A stretch of 64,000 nt of DNA from Serratia ficaria. GTDB taxonomy: Bacteria; Pseudomonadota; Gammaproteobacteria; Enterobacterales; Enterobacteriaceae. A program made the translations under genes and the position numbers. The notes under the pieces are model-generated. The model searched no databases. It was given only the letters and a program-made list of their open reading frames with translations, and was not told the origin of the DNA. The stretch lies in assembly GCF_900187015.1 (NCBI RefSeq), contig NZ_LT906479.1, positions 62,001 through 126,000 on the forward strand. Reading direction: 5' to 3'. Below, piece by piece: positions 9,476-20,037 of this stretch; positions within the stretch are counted from its first letter, which is position 1, and each line of letters opens with the position of its first letter.

Positions 9476-10927
9476 TCACATCAACGGCAGCAGGCAGCGG
9501 TACAGCTCGCGGAAGGTGGCGCGCTGCGCGGCGTATTGCCGGTGGCGCTCGGCATCCGGCACATGCCGCTGCTCGAGCGGCAATTCGGGCAGCAGTTCGG
9601 CCAGCGGGCGCTGCGGGTTGAGCGCAATCTGCGCCAGCCGCGCCGCGCCCAGCGCCGGGCCGACGTCGCCGCCGGTGCGGTATTCCAGCCGCTGGCCGCT
9701 GATGTCCGCCAGCATCTGCCGCCAGAACGGGCTGCGCGCGCCGCCGCCGATAAGCCGGATGCTGGTGGGCTGCAGGCCGCCGGCGTGCAGCGCATCCATG
9801 CCGTCGGCCAGGGCGAACCCCACGCCCTCCAGCACCGCGCGCGCCAGATCGTTCGGCCCGTGCTGGTGGGTCAGGCCCCAGAATGCGCCCTTGGCGTTGG
9901 GATTGTTGTGCGGGGTGCGCTCGCCGGACAGATAAGGCAGGAACCACAGCGGCGTTTCCGCCGGGGCGGCCCGCTCGACGTTGTGCAGCAGCGTGGCGAC
10001 GCCGTCGACGTTGGTCAACCGGCAAACCCAGTCGAGGCAAGAGGCGGCGCTGAGCGTCACCGACATCAGGTGCCAGCTGTTCGGCAGCGCGTGGCAGAAG
10101 CTGTGCACCGCGCCGGCCGGGTTGCTGAGGAAGCCGTCGCTGACCGCAAAGTAGACGCCGGAGGTGCCGAGCGACAGCATCGCCTGCCCGGCCTGATACA
10201 GCCCGACGCCGATCGCCCCGGCCGCGTTGTCGCCGCCGCCGGCCACCACCGGCACCGGCGGCATGCCCCAGCGCTGCGCCAGTTCGGCGCGGATCTGGCC
10301 GGTCAGCTGATTGCCCTCGAACAGCTGCGGCATCTGGCGGCGGCTCAGGCCGCAGGCGGCCAGCAATTCGTCGCTCCAGTCGCGCCGCGCCACGTCCAGC
10401 CACAGGGTGCCGGCGGCATCGGACATATCGCTGGCGAATTCGCCGGTCAGGCACCAGCGCAGATAATCCTTGGGCAGCAGCACCTTGTCGATGCGGCTGA
10501 ACAGCTGCGGCTCGTGCTGTTTCACCCACAGCAGCTTCGGCGCGGTGAAGCCGGGCATCATCAGGTTGCCGGTTATCTGGCGCGAGCGCGGCACCGCCTG
10601 CTCCAGCGCCTGACACTGGGCGAGGCTGCGGCCGTCGTTCCACAGGATGGCCGGGCGCAGCACCTGCTGGCGCGCGTCCAGCAGCGTGGCGCCGTGCATC
10701 TGGCCGCTCAGGCCGATGGCCCTGACCTGCCGCAGGCCGTGCAGCTTGCCCAGCGCCAGCATGGCGCTGTCGGCGGCGCGCCACCAGTCCTGCGGCGCCT
10801 GTTCGGACCACAGCGGATGGGGGCGGGAAATGGCCAACGGCTCGCCGTGGCTGGCGAGCAGTTGGCCCTGTTCGTCGAGCAAGACTGCTTTAACGCCGGA
10901 GGTGCCGAGATCGAGGCCGATGTACAT
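9476..10927 (-). CDS. xylB: Xylulokinase
   Basis: FGGY-family kinase that phosphorylates D-xylulose to D-xylulose 5-phosphate. 483 aa. The N-terminal phosphate loop MYIGLDLGTSGVKAVLLD includes Asp6, LSGQMHG follows, and the catalytic aspartate sits in VVAGGGDNAAGAIGVGLY. The C-terminal signature is RLIGGGARSPFWRQMLADI. It lies 168 bases downstream of xylA on the same strand, giving the conserved xylAB order. Confidence 0.96.
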   Translation of the reverse strand: MYIGLDLGTSGVKAVLLDEQGQLLASHGEPLAISRPHPLWSEQAPQDWWRAADSAMLALGKLHGLRQVRAIGLSGQMHGATLLDARQQVLRPAILWNDGRSLAQCQALEQAVPRSRQITGNLMMPGFTAPKLLWVKQHEPQLFSRIDKVLLPKDYLRWCLTGEFASDMSDAAGTLWLDVARRDWSDELLAACGLSRRQMPQLFEGNQLTGQIRAELAQRWGMPPVPVVAGGGDNAAGAIGVGLYQAGQAMLSLGTSGVYFAVSDGFLSNPAGAVHSFCHALPNSWHLMSVTLSAASCLDWVCRLTNVDGVATLLHNVERAAPAETPLWFLPYLSGERTPHNNPNAKGAFWGLTHQHGPNDLARAVLEGVGFALADGMDALHAGGLQPTSIRLIGGGARSPFWRQMLADISGQRLEYRTGGDVGPALGAARLAQIALNPQRPLAELLPELPLEQRHVPDAERHRQYAAQRATFRELYRCLLPLM

Positions 10928-11095
10928 GATTGGGATCCTTTAAAGCGCGGCGGCGGGCGCCGCGCGGGTATGCCCTTCATTCTTCAGGCTGCATCTGTGT
11001 TGGCTGCCTGCGCCCCCCTGCCAGGTACTGGCCGTACGCTTCCGGGGATGCGCTTGGTTGCCGCCATGATGCAACTCGAATTATTTTGGGCATAG

Positions 11096-12415
11096 TTAAC
11101 CGAACAGGTAGCGATTCATCAGGTTTTCAAGCTGTTCCTGACGGCCGCTGGCATGCTGCGGCGCCAGTGCATGTTGCTCAGCGTACTGCGCCAGCGCTTC
11201 CAGCGACAGTTTGCCCTGCAAAATTTGCTGGCCCAGCTCACCGTTCCAGCCGGCGTAGCGGCGGGATACCTGCTGATGCAGCCGGCCGTCGGCGACCATC
11301 TTCGCCGCCACCTTCAGCGCCAGCGCCAGGGTATCCATCGCGCCGATATGGCCGTAGAACAGGTCGTATTTGTCGGTGCTCTGGCGGCGCACCTTGGCGT
11401 CGAAATTCAGCCCGCCGGTGGTGAAACCGCCCGCCTTGAGGATTTCGAACATCACCAGCGCGTTTTCCTCCACGCTGTTCGGGAACTGGTCGGTGTCCCA
11501 GCCCAGCTGCGGATCGCCGCGGTTGGCGTCGACCGAGCCAAAGATGCCGAGCGCGATGGCGCTGGCGACTTCGTGATGGAACGAGTGGCCGGCCAGGGTG
11601 GCGTGGTTGGCCTCGATGTTGACCTTGATCTCCTTCTCCAGCCCGAACTGCCGGAGGAAGCCGTATACCGTCGCGACGTCATAGTCGTACTGGTGTTTGG
11701 TGGGCTCCTGCGGTTTGGGCTCGATCAGCAGCGTGCCCTGGAAGCCGGTTTTGTGTTTGTGCTCCACCACCATCTGCATAAAGCGGCCGATCTGTTCGCG
11801 CTCCTGGCGCAGATCGGTATTGAGCAGGGTTTCATAGCCCTCGCGGCCGCCCCACAGCACATAGTTTTCGCCGCCCAGCCGTTGGGTGGCGTTCATGGCG
11901 GCGAACACCTGCGTCGCCGCCCAGCTGAACACTTCCGGATCCGGGCTGGTGGCGGCCCCGGCGCCGTAGCGCGGATGGGTAAAGCAGTTGGCGGTGCCCC
12001 ACAGCAGCTTCACGCCGCTGCTTTGCTGTTTCTCCGCCAGCACATCGGTCATTGCCGCAAAGTTGTGCAGATATTCTTTCAGCGATGCGCCTTCCGGCGA
12101 GACGTCGACGTCGTGGAAGCAGTAGTAAGGCACGTTCAGCTTGTGGAAGAACTCGAACGCCACATCGGCCTTGCGCTTCGCCAGCTCGAGGGCGTCGCCC
12201 GGCTGCTGCCAGGGCCGATCGAAGGCGCCGACGCCGAACATGTCCGCGCCGTTCCAGCAGAAGGTGTGCCAGTAGCAGGCGGCGAAGCGCAGGTGGTCGG
12301 CCATGCGCTTGCCGAGCACCAGCTCATCGGGATTGTAGTGGCGAAACGCCAGCGGATTGTTGCTGTCTGGGCCTTCGTAGCGGACCTGCTCAAGCTGATC
12401 AAAATAGGATTGCAT
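11096..12415 (-). CDS. xylA: Xylose isomerase
   Basis: Isomerises D-xylose to D-xylulose with divalent metals. 439 aa from the start [15 protein letters not shown], which matches E. coli XylA; upstream in-frame codons are not conserved and a GAGTCG stretch precedes the ATG. Active-site signatures are HDVDVSPEG (catalytic His/Asp), [40 protein letters not shown] (metal ligands) and [20 protein letters not shown]. It is transcribed away from xylFGHR, from a shared regulatory region. Confidence 0.97.
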   Translation of the reverse strand: MQSYFDQLEQVRYEGPDSNNPLAFRHYNPDELVLGKRMADHLRFAACYWHTFCWNGADMFGVGAFDRPWQQPGDALELAKRKADVAFEFFHKLNVPYYCFHDVDVSPEGASLKEYLHNFAAMTDVLAEKQQSSGVKLLWGTANCFTHPRYGAGAATSPDPEVFSWAATQVFAAMNATQRLGGENYVLWGGREGYETLLNTDLRQEREQIGRFMQMVVEHKHKTGFQGTLLIEPKPQEPTKHQYDYDVATVYGFLRQFGLEKEIKVNIEANHATLAGHSFHHEVASAIALGIFGSVDANRGDPQLGWDTDQFPNSVEENALVMFEILKAGGFTTGGLNFDAKVRRQSTDKYDLFYGHIGAMDTLALALKVAAKMVADGRLHQQVSRRYAGWNGELGQQILQGKLSLEALAQYAEQHALAPQHASGRQEQLENLMNRYLFG

Positions 12416-12771
12416 TATCGACTCCTGGGTAGCGATGCCCGGTTTTCGGGATGCATTTATCTTCGGAGTAAGCCGCCGGCGCCTCAATTACGTTATTTCA
12501 CACTTAAATTCACAGAATTATTAAATGTGCGGTGGCTCGCATAATAGGGTTTTTAATTGTTGCCGATTCGATTTTTATTGGTCGCCATGCGCGTTTACAA
12601 GGAGAAAGCATGACCGCCATCATAAAACCGAGATTAAACCAAAAATCATAATTCGCCGGTAAAAATCAGTAATTGCCGAAGTGAGAATAAGCGTCAACAA
12701 TCCGCCCTAAGCTGAACCACCGGCCCGTTTCAATTATTGCCCCTACAGGTTTAATAACAAAGGTATATAAG
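12416..12771. promoter_or_regulatory. xylA / xylF divergent control region
   Basis: 356 bases without a gene. The region should hold XylR and CRP sites, as in E. coli. Seen directly: TTTCA/TTCAC direct-repeat-like motifs at about 12496-12513 (ATTTCACACTTAAATTCACA) and TGTGCG-N6-CGCATA at 12526-12543, a fair match to a CRP half-site pair. Assigning these to XylR and CRP is inference. XylF has a weak ribosome binding site (AAAGG). Confidence 0.5.
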
Positions 12772-13767
12772 ATGAAATTAAAACCCCTGTTTCTGTCGGT
12801 CTGCGCGCTGCTGGCGCTGGCCAGCCAACCGGCGCTGAGCAAAGAAGTCAAAATCGGCATGGCGATCGACGATCTGCGCCTGGAACGCTGGCAAAAAGAC
12901 CGTGATATTTTCGTCAGCAAGGCCAAGTCGCTGGGGGCGGACGTGTTCGTCCAGTCGGCGAACGGCAATGAAGAGACCCAGATGGCGCAGATTGAAAATA
13001 TGATCAACCGCGGCGTCGACGTGCTGGTGATTATTCCCTACAACGGCCAGGTATTGAGCAACGTGATCGGCGAGGCCAAGCGCGAAGGGATCAAGGTGCT
13101 GGCTTATGATCGCATGATCAACAACGCCGATATCGATTTTTATATCTCCTTCGATAATGAAAAGGTCGGCGAACTGCAGGCGCAGAGCCTGGTGCAGCGA
13201 GTGCCGCAGGGCAATTATTTCCTGATGGGCGGCTCGCCGGTGGATAACAACGCCAAGCTGTTCCGTCAGGGGCAGATGAAGGTGCTGCAGCCGCTGATCG
13301 CCGGTGGAAAAATCAAGGTGGTGGGCGATCAGTGGGTCGACGGCTGGCTGCCGGAAAATGCGTTGAAAATTATGGAAAATGCGCTGACCGCCAACAACAA
13401 CCACATCGATGCGGTGGTGGCATCCAACGACGCCACCGCCGGCGGGGCGATCCAGGCGCTGGCCGCGCAGGGCCTGGCGGGCAAGGTCGCCATTTCCGGG
13501 CAGGACGCCGATTTGGCGGCGGTGAAGCGCATCGTCGCCGGTACCCAAACCATGACGGTCTACAAGCCGATCAGCCAGCTGGCCGACGAGGCGGCGGGCA
13601 TCGCGGTGCAGCTGGGCAAGGGCGAGCAGCCGAAATCCAACGCCGCGTTGAATAACGGCAGTAAATCGGTGCCGGCCTGGTTATTGACGCCAATCCAGGT
13701 AGACAAGTCGAATATCGACAGCACTATTATTGCCGACGGTTTCCACAAGAAGTCTGACGTTAATTAA
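12772..13767 (+). CDS. xylF: D-xylose-binding periplasmic protein
   Basis: Solute-binding component of the xylose ABC importer; 331 aa. A Sec signal peptide ([23 protein letters not shown]) precedes the mature protein [11 protein letters not shown]. The periplasmic-binding-protein-1 pattern continues ([51 protein letters not shown]). First gene of xylFGH; xylG follows after 28 bases. Confidence 0.96.
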   Translation: MKLKPLFLSVCALLALASQPALSKEVKIGMAIDDLRLERWQKDRDIFVSKAKSLGADVFVQSANGNEETQMAQIENMINRGVDVLVIIPYNGQVLSNVIGEAKREGIKVLAYDRMINNADIDFYISFDNEKVGELQAQSLVQRVPQGNYFLMGGSPVDNNAKLFRQGQMKVLQPLIAGGKIKVVGDQWVDGWLPENALKIMENALTANNNHIDAVVASNDATAGGAIQALAAQGLAGKVAISGQDADLAAVKRIVAGTQTMTVYKPISQLADEAAGIAVQLGKGEQPKSNAALNNGSKSVPAWLLTPIQVDKSNIDSTIIADGFHKKSDVN

Positions 13768-13795
13768 TGCCGAACCCGGTGATGCGGAGGGAATA

Positions 13796-15337
13796 ATGCC
13801 CTGCCTATTGGAAATGAAAAATATCACCATGCAATTCGGCGCGGTCAAGGCCGTGGATAATGTCAGCCTGCAATTAGAGGCCGGCCAGGTATTATCGCTG
13901 TGCGGTGAAAATGGTTCGGGAAAATCCACCCTGATGAAAGTGCTGTGCGGAATATATCCGCACGGCAGTTATCGGGGCGAGATTTATTTTTCGGACGATT
14001 TATTAGCGGCAAAAAACATTCGCGATACCGAGCTGAAAGGCATTGCCATCATCCATCAGGAGCTGGCGCTGGTGAAACAGATGACGGTATTGGAAAACAT
14101 GTTTCTCGGCAACGAGCAGTGCCGCCGCGGGGTGATGGATTACGACGCCATGTACCTGCGCTGCCGGCGCATGCTGGCGCAGGTGAAGCTGGACGTCGAT
14201 CCCAACGTCCGCGTCGGCGAACTGGGGCTGGGCCAGCAGCAGCTGGTGGAGATCGCCAAGGCGCTGAACAAGCAGGTGCGGCTGCTGGTGCTGGACGAAC
14301 CGACGGCGTCGCTGACCGAAAGCGAGACCGCCACGCTGCTGGCGATCATTCAGGATCTGCGCGATCACGGCATCGCCTGCATCTACATTTCGCACAAGCT
14401 GAACGAGGTGAAGGCCATCTCGGATCTGATCTGCGTGATCCGCGACGGCAGGCATATCGGCACCCGACCGGCGGCGTCGATGAGCGAAGACGACATCATC
14501 GCCATGATGGTGGGGCGCGAACTGACCGAACTGTATCCGCAGCAGCAGCACGCCATCGGCGAGGTGATCCTGCAGGTGGACAACCTGACCGCCTGGCACC
14601 CGGTTAACCGCCACATACGCCGGGTGGACGACGTGTCGTTCAGCCTGCGGCGCGGCGAGATACTCGGCGTCGCCGGGCTGGTGGGCTCCGGCCGCAGCGA
14701 AACCATGCAGTGCCTGTTCGGCGTCTATCCCGGCCGCTGGCAGGGCCGCATCAGCATCGACGGTCAGCCGGCCGACATCGACCATTGCCGCGAAGCGATG
14801 CGGCACGGCATCGCCATGGTGCCGGAGGACCGCAAGCGCGACGGCATCGTGCCGGTGATGGGGGTGGGCGCCAATATGACGCTGGCGGCGCTGAGCGATT
14901 TCAGCGGGGCGCTGACGGTGATCGACGATGCGCGGGAGCAGGCGACCATTCGCCAGTCGCTGGCGCAGCTCAAGGTGAAAACGTCTTCGCCCGAGCTGGC
15001 GATCGCGCGGCTGAGCGGCGGCAATCAGCAGAAGGCGATTTTGGCCAGGTGCCTGCTGCTGAAGCCGAAAATCCTGATTCTGGATGAGCCGACCCGCGGC
15101 ATAGACATCGGCGCTAAACAGGAAATCTATAAATTGATCAACCAGCTGGCGCAGCAGGGTATCGCGGTGATCGTGGTGTCTTCGGAGCTGCCGGAGGTGC
15201 TGGGCCTGAGCGACCGGGTGCTGGTGATGCATCAGGGGCGCATCAAGGCGTCGTTGGCCAACCGCGGCCTGACCCAGGAACAGGTGATGGAAGCCGCATT
15301 GAGGAGTGAAACCGATGTTGAAAAGCACGCAGTCTGA
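13796..15337 (+). CDS. xylG: D-xylose ABC transporter ATP-binding protein
   Basis: 513-residue sugar-type ATPase with two ABC domains. The first has Walker [14 protein letters not shown], signature [15 protein letters not shown] and Walker [13 protein letters not shown]. The second has a degenerate Walker A ([14 protein letters not shown]), signature [14 protein letters not shown] and Walker [15 protein letters not shown]. The ATG at 13796 is chosen because GCGGAGGG precedes it; an earlier in-frame ATG lies inside xylF. It overlaps the xylH start region. Confidence 0.95.
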   Translation: MPCLLEMKNITMQFGAVKAVDNVSLQLEAGQVLSLCGENGSGKSTLMKVLCGIYPHGSYRGEIYFSDDLLAAKNIRDTELKGIAIIHQELALVKQMTVLENMFLGNEQCRRGVMDYDAMYLRCRRMLAQVKLDVDPNVRVGELGLGQQQLVEIAKALNKQVRLLVLDEPTASLTESETATLLAIIQDLRDHGIACIYISHKLNEVKAISDLICVIRDGRHIGTRPAASMSEDDIIAMMVGRELTELYPQQQHAIGEVILQVDNLTAWHPVNRHIRRVDDVSFSLRRGEILGVAGLVGSGRSETMQCLFGVYPGRWQGRISIDGQPADIDHCREAMRHGIAMVPEDRKRDGIVPVMGVGANMTLAALSDFSGALTVIDDAREQATIRQSLAQLKVKTSSPELAIARLSGGNQQKAILARCLLLKPKILILDEPTRGIDIGAKQEIYKLINQLAQQGIAVIVVSSELPEVLGLSDRVLVMHQGRIKASLANRGLTQEQVMEAALRSETDVEKHAV

Positions 15338-16499
15338 AGCCATCGCGCAGCAAGTTACGGCGAAAAAAACGATGTTGGGGCTGAAATCCGTCAACTTTCA
15401 GGTGTTGGTGATGTTGGCGGCCATCGCCGCGATTATGTTGTTTTTCACCTTCACTACCGAGGGGGCCTATCTCAGCGCGCGCAATATTTCCAACCTGCTG
15501 CGCCAGACGGCGATCACCGGCATTTTGGCGGTCGGCATGGTGTTCGTGATTATTTCGGCGGAGATCGACCTGTCGGTCGGCTCGATGATGGGGCTGCTGG
15601 GGGGCGCGGCGGCGATTTTCGACGTCTGGCTCGGCTGGCCGCTGCCGCTGACCATCGCGGTGACGCTGTTGGCCGGCCTGCTGCTGGGCGCTTGGAACGG
15701 CTGGTGGGTGGCGTACCGCAAGGTGCCGTCGTTTATCGTCACGCTGGCGGGCATGCTGGCCTTTCGCGGCATCCTGATCGGCATCACCAACGGCACCACG
15801 GTGGCGCCGACCAGCGGCGCCATGTCGCAGATTGGCCAGAGCTACCTGCCGGACGGGCTGGGGTTTGGCATCGGCGCCGTCGGTCTGATGCTGTTCGTCG
15901 CCTGGCAGTGGCGGCGGCGCAGCCGGCGCGCGCAGCTGGGATTGCCGGTGGCGGCAGCGGCAGGCGACGTTACCCGGCAAAGCGTTCTGGCGCTGTCGGT
16001 GCTGGGCGCGGTGTATTTGCTTAACGACTACCGCGGCGTGCCGACGCCGGTACTGATCCTCACCGCGCTGATGCTGGCGGGGGTCTTTATGGCGACCCGC
16101 ACCGCCTTTGGCCGCCGCATCTACGCCATCGGCGGCAATATCGACGCCGCGCGCCTGTCGGGAGTCAACGTCGAACGCACCAAGCTGGCGGTGTTCGCCA
16201 TCAACGGCCTGATGGTGGCGATCGCCGGGCTGATCCTCAGCTCGCGGTTGGGCGCCGGCTCGCCGTCGGCGGGCAATATCGCCGAGCTGGACGCCATCGC
16301 CGCCTGCGTGATCGGCGGCACCAGCCTGGCCGGCGGGGTCGGCAGCGTGGCCGGCGCGGTGATGGGGGCGTTTATCATGGCTTCGCTGGATAACGGCATG
16401 AGCATGCTGGACGTGCCGACCTTCTGGCAGTACATCGTCAAGGGCGCCATCCTGCTGCTGGCGGTGTGGATGGACTCCGCCACCAAGCGGCGGGCGTGA
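15315..16499 (+). CDS. xylH: D-xylose ABC transporter permease
   Basis: 394-residue multi-pass inner-membrane permease, near-identical in layout to E. coli XylH ([41 protein letters not shown] split over two helices, [17 protein letters not shown]). The ATG at 15315 has GAGGAG 8 bases upstream; a GTG at 15306 is in frame but too close to that site. The start lies inside the end of xylG, so translation is coupled. Confidence 0.95.
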   Translation: MLKSTQSEAIAQQVTAKKTMLGLKSVNFQVLVMLAAIAAIMLFFTFTTEGAYLSARNISNLLRQTAITGILAVGMVFVIISAEIDLSVGSMMGLLGGAAAIFDVWLGWPLPLTIAVTLLAGLLLGAWNGWWVAYRKVPSFIVTLAGMLAFRGILIGITNGTTVAPTSGAMSQIGQSYLPDGLGFGIGAVGLMLFVAWQWRRRSRRAQLGLPVAAAAGDVTRQSVLALSVLGAVYLLNDYRGVPTPVLILTALMLAGVFMATRTAFGRRIYAIGGNIDAARLSGVNVERTKLAVFAINGLMVAIAGLILSSRLGAGSPSAGNIAELDAIAACVIGGTSLAGGVGSVAGAVMGAFIMASLDNGMSMLDVPTFWQYIVKGAILLLAVWMDSATKRRA

Positions 16500-16595
16500 C
16501 AATCGCGCCCGGGGTCACAGTTATGCAGTGGGGCATTCCGCTCTCGAAGCTGGCTGTGCTATCCCAGAGAGCTGTTTGCTTAACGGGGATCACGC

Positions 16596-17774
16596 ATGTT
16601 CGAGAAGCGCTTTCGCATTACGTTGCTGTTCAACGCCAATAAAGTGTATGACCGCCAGGTGGTTGAGGGCGTCGGGGAGTATTTGCAGGCTTCGCAGTGC
16701 GACTGGGACATCTTCATTGAAGAGGATTTCCGCTGCCGTATCGACAACATCAAGGACTGGCTGGGGGACGGCGTGATCGCCGACTTCGACGATCGCGAAA
16801 TCGAGCGCTTGCTGCATAACGTCGGGGTGCCGATTGTCGGCGTGGGCGGTTCTTATCATCGCGAAGCGGACTACCCGCCGGTGCACTATATCGCCACCGA
16901 CAATCAGGCGCTGGTGGACGCGGCTTTTATGCACCTGAAAGAAAAGGGCATCAACCGCTTCGCCTTCTACGGCCTGCCGGTCGAAGGCGGCAAACGCTGG
17001 GCGCAGGAGCGTGAACACGCCTTCCGCCAGCGGGTGGCGGCGGAGCGGTACCAGGGCGTGGTGTATCAGGGCATGGCCACCGCGCCGGAGAACTGGCAGT
17101 ACGCCCAGAATCGGTTGGCGGACTGGGTGCAGACCCTGCCGCAGCAGACCGGCATTATCGCCGTGACCGACGCGCGGGCGCGCCATCTGCTGCAGGTGTG
17201 CGAACATCTGGACATCGCGGTGCCGGAAAAGCTGTGCGTGATCGGCATCGACAACGAAGAGCTGACGCGTTACCTGTCGCGGGTGGCGCTGTCTTCGGTG
17301 GCGCAGGGCACCCGGCAGATGGGCTACCGCGCCGCCAAGCTGCTGCACCAACTGCTTGACCGGCGCGACCTGCCGCTGCAGCGCATTCTGGTGCCGCCGG
17401 TGAAGGTGATAGCACGCCGCTCCACCGATTTCCGCTCGCTGCGCGATCCGGCGGTGATTCGGGCCATGCACTACATTCGCCATCACGCCTGTAAGGGCAT
17501 CAAGGTCGAGCAGGTGCTGGACGCGGTCGGCATGTCGCGCTCCAATCTGGAGAAGCGCTTCCGGGACGAGACCGGCCAAACCATCCACCATGTGATCCAT
17601 CAGGAAAAGCTGGATCGCGCCAGAAACCTGCTGACCGCCACTTCGCTGACCATCAACGAGATTTCCCAAATGTGCGGCTATCCTTCGCTGCAGTATTTTT
17701 ATTCGGTGTTCAAGAAAGGCTATGACGCCACGCCGAAAGAGTATCGCCAGCGCTATGGCGAAGGCGGGTATTAG
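16596..17774 (+). CDS. xylR: Xylose operon activator XylR
   Basis: 392 aa. The N-terminal two thirds is a LacI/periplasmic-binding-like sensor domain that binds xylose (ITLLFNANKVYDRQVVEGVGEY, VCVIGIDNEELTRYLSRVALSSV). The C-terminal 100 residues are an AraC DNA-binding domain (VEQVLDAVGMSRSNLEKRFRDE and INEISQMCGYPSLQYFYSVFKKGY). It lies 96 bases downstream of xylH, as in E. coli, and should activate both the xylAB and xylFGH promoters. Confidence 0.96.
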   Translation: MFEKRFRITLLFNANKVYDRQVVEGVGEYLQASQCDWDIFIEEDFRCRIDNIKDWLGDGVIADFDDREIERLLHNVGVPIVGVGGSYHREADYPPVHYIATDNQALVDAAFMHLKEKGINRFAFYGLPVEGGKRWAQEREHAFRQRVAAERYQGVVYQGMATAPENWQYAQNRLADWVQTLPQQTGIIAVTDARARHLLQVCEHLDIAVPEKLCVIGIDNEELTRYLSRVALSSVAQGTRQMGYRAAKLLHQLLDRRDLPLQRILVPPVKVIARRSTDFRSLRDPAVIRAMHYIRHHACKGIKVEQVLDAVGMSRSNLEKRFRDETGQTIHHVIHQEKLDRARNLLTATSLTINEISQMCGYPSLQYFYSVFKKGYDATPKEYRQRYGEGGY

Positions 17775-17780
17775 CCGGGT

Positions 17781-18635
17781 TTAGGCCAACCCGCAAAACG
17801 CCTGCAGCCGTTCCGCCAGCGCCGGGGTGGCGGCGGGGGCGCCGTCGCGGTAATACAGCGCCAGCTCGAGGCTGTCGACCGGCGGTAACCCTTCTGCCGC
17901 GCCCAGCACCCGGTGCGTGGGCAGCCGGCAGCCGGCCGGCAACAGGGTAACGCCCAACCCGGCGGCGGAGGCGGCGGTCAGCGCCGCCAGGCTGGCGCTG
18001 CTGTAGCCGATGCGCCAGCGCTTGCCGAGGTTATCCAGCGCCTGGCACAGCTCCTCGCGGTACAGGCCGTTGAGCGGAAACACCGCCAGCGGCACCGGCG
18101 ATTGCTCGATGGCCGGAAAGGCCAGGCTGTCCAACCACAGCAGGGGTTCCGGCCGCGCGGCGCGCGGCGGCTGGCGGCGGCGCTGCTTCACCAGGATCAG
18201 ATCCAGCTCTTCACGCGCGTAGGCGCTGTGCAGATCGGCGCTCAGGCCGCTGGTGACGTCCAGCCGCAGGTGCGGGTGCTCGCGGCTGAATTCGGCCAGC
18301 AGCCCGGTGGTCGGCACGGCGAAATCCTCCGGCATGCCCAGCCGCAGCACGCCGTCGCGCCAGACCCCGGTCAGCGCGTCGTGCGCCTCTTCGTTCAGCG
18401 CGATAATGCGCCGCGCGTAGCTCAGCAGCTTCTCGCCTTCTTCGGTCAATTGAACCTGATGCGACGAGCGTTCGAACAGCGGTTTGCCCAGCATCTCTTC
18501 CAGCCGGCGCACCTGCTGGCTGACGGTGGACTGCGACAAAAACACCCGCTCCGCGGCGCGGGTGAAGCTGTTGCTGTCGCATACCGCCACGAAGCTGAGC
18601 AGTAACTGCGGATTGAACATCGGGTAACGATTCAT
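17781..18635 (-). CDS. LysR-family transcriptional regulator
   Basis: 284 aa. N-terminal winged helix-turn-helix of the LysR type (SFTRAAERVFLSQSTVSQQVRRLEEMLG) followed by a LysR substrate-binding domain (LRLGMPEDFAVPTTGLLAEF, AASAAGLGVTLLPAG). It is divergent from the cynX-like transporter gene, so it may control it. The ligand is unknown. Confidence 0.85.
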   Translation of the reverse strand: MNRYPMFNPQLLLSFVAVCDSNSFTRAAERVFLSQSTVSQQVRRLEEMLGKPLFERSSHQVQLTEEGEKLLSYARRIIALNEEAHDALTGVWRDGVLRLGMPEDFAVPTTGLLAEFSREHPHLRLDVTSGLSADLHSAYAREELDLILVKQRRRQPPRAARPEPLLWLDSLAFPAIEQSPVPLAVFPLNGLYREELCQALDNLGKRWRIGYSSASLAALTAASAAGLGVTLLPAGCRLPTHRVLGAAEGLPPVDSLELALYYRDGAPAATPALAERLQAFCGLA

Positions 18636-18761
18636 TTTCCCACTGTTGGTTATTTTATTATTTAATTTCCCAATACTAGCGGCGTTGCCTAGAGTAATGC
18701 AACGCTGCGGCGCCTCCTCTGTGACGCCGCACTCTTTCTCTCGCTGTGCCAGGAATATACC

Positions 18762-19961
18762 GTGTTAAATCATTCTGTTAATCAATCCACACCGCGCCGC
18801 TGGTTCAACCCCCTGCTGTGGGCGCTGGTGCTGATCGGCCTGAATATGCGCCCGCTGCTGACCTCGATCGGTCCGCTGCTGCCGACGCTGCGCCAGGCCA
18901 CCGGGCTGAGCTTCGGCGGCGCGGCCCTGTTGACCGCCCTGCCGGTGCTGATGATGGGCCTGATGGCGCTGGCGGGCGGCGCCATTAACCGGCTGTTCAG
19001 CGAAAGAACCGCCGTGGCGCTGAGCCTGCTGGCGATCGGCCTTGGCGCCGGCTGGCGTGAGCTGGCGCCGGGCAGCACCCAGCTGTTGTTGAGCGCGGTG
19101 CTGGGCGGGTTGGGGATTGGGGTGATCCAGGCGGTGATGCCCGGCATCATCAAGCATCATTTCCTCAAGCAAATGGCGCTGGTGGCCGGGCTGTGGTCGG
19201 CGGCGCTGATGGGCGGCGGCGGGCTGGGCGCGGCGATCGCTCCCTGGCTGATGAGCGCGGGCCACGATTGGCACAGCGCGCTGGCCTGGTGGGCATTGCC
19301 GGCGCTGGTGGCGCTGCTTGCCTGGTGGCCGGTGAGCCGCGGGCTGTCTCGCCTTTCCGCCCCTGGCGCGGCCAGGGGCCAGAGCCTGCTGCCCAACCGC
19401 CGCGCCTGGCTGCTCGGCGCCTATTTCGGCCTGATCAACGGCGGCTACACCAGCCTGATCGCCTGGCTGCCGCCGTATTACATGCAGTTCGGCTGGCAGC
19501 CGCAGGCCAGCGGCTCGCTGCTGGCGCTGATGACCTTCGGCCAGGTGGTGGGGGCGCTGCTGCTGCCGGCGCTGGCGCGCGGCCATGACCGGCGGCCGCT
19601 GTTGCTGCTGGCGCTGCTGATGCAACTGATCGGTTTTATCGGCCTGATTTACCTGCCGCAGACCCTGCCGTGGCTGTGGGTGCTGGTCTCCGGCCTGGGA
19701 CTGGGCGGCGCTTTCCCGCTGTGCCTGGTGCTGGCGCTCGATCATATTCATCAGCCGGCGGCGGCCGGGCGGCTGGTGGCCTTTATGCAAGGCATCGGCT
19801 TTCTGCTGGCGGGCGTGACGCCTTATCTCTCCGGCCTGCTGCGCGACTACAGCGGCGGCTTCGTGCTCGACTGGCAGATCCACGCGCTGCTGGTGGCGGT
19901 ATTGATCGCCATTACCTGGCGCTTTCATCCGCACAGCTACCGGCGGGCGTTCGCCGAATAA
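18762..19961 (+). CDS. cynX: CynX-like MFS transporter
   Basis: 399-residue twelve-helix MFS protein that follows E. coli CynX, the putative cyanate transporter, along its length: LIGLNMRPLLTSIGPLLPTLRQATG, GIGVIQAVMPGIIK, GLWSAALMGGGGLGAAIAPWL, GLINGGYTSLIAWLP and GLGLGGAFPLCLVLALDH. The start is GTG with AGGA about 8 bases upstream. Cyanase (cynS) and carbonic anhydrase (cynT) genes are not next to it, so the substrate may differ. It is divergent from a LysR gene. Confidence 0.8.
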   Translation: MLNHSVNQSTPRRWFNPLLWALVLIGLNMRPLLTSIGPLLPTLRQATGLSFGGAALLTALPVLMMGLMALAGGAINRLFSERTAVALSLLAIGLGAGWRELAPGSTQLLLSAVLGGLGIGVIQAVMPGIIKHHFLKQMALVAGLWSAALMGGGGLGAAIAPWLMSAGHDWHSALAWWALPALVALLAWWPVSRGLSRLSAPGAARGQSLLPNRRAWLLGAYFGLINGGYTSLIAWLPPYYMQFGWQPQASGSLLALMTFGQVVGALLLPALARGHDRRPLLLLALLMQLIGFIGLIYLPQTLPWLWVLVSGLGLGGAFPLCLVLALDHIHQPAAAGRLVAFMQGIGFLLAGVTPYLSGLLRDYSGGFVLDWQIHALLVAVLIAITWRFHPHSYRRAFAE

Positions 19962-20037
19962 TATTTCTGTCATTGCGGCTCCCTATAGTGACGTTGCTTT
20001 TACTTCCGGGCGATAACAACGATAAGGGAACCATGAG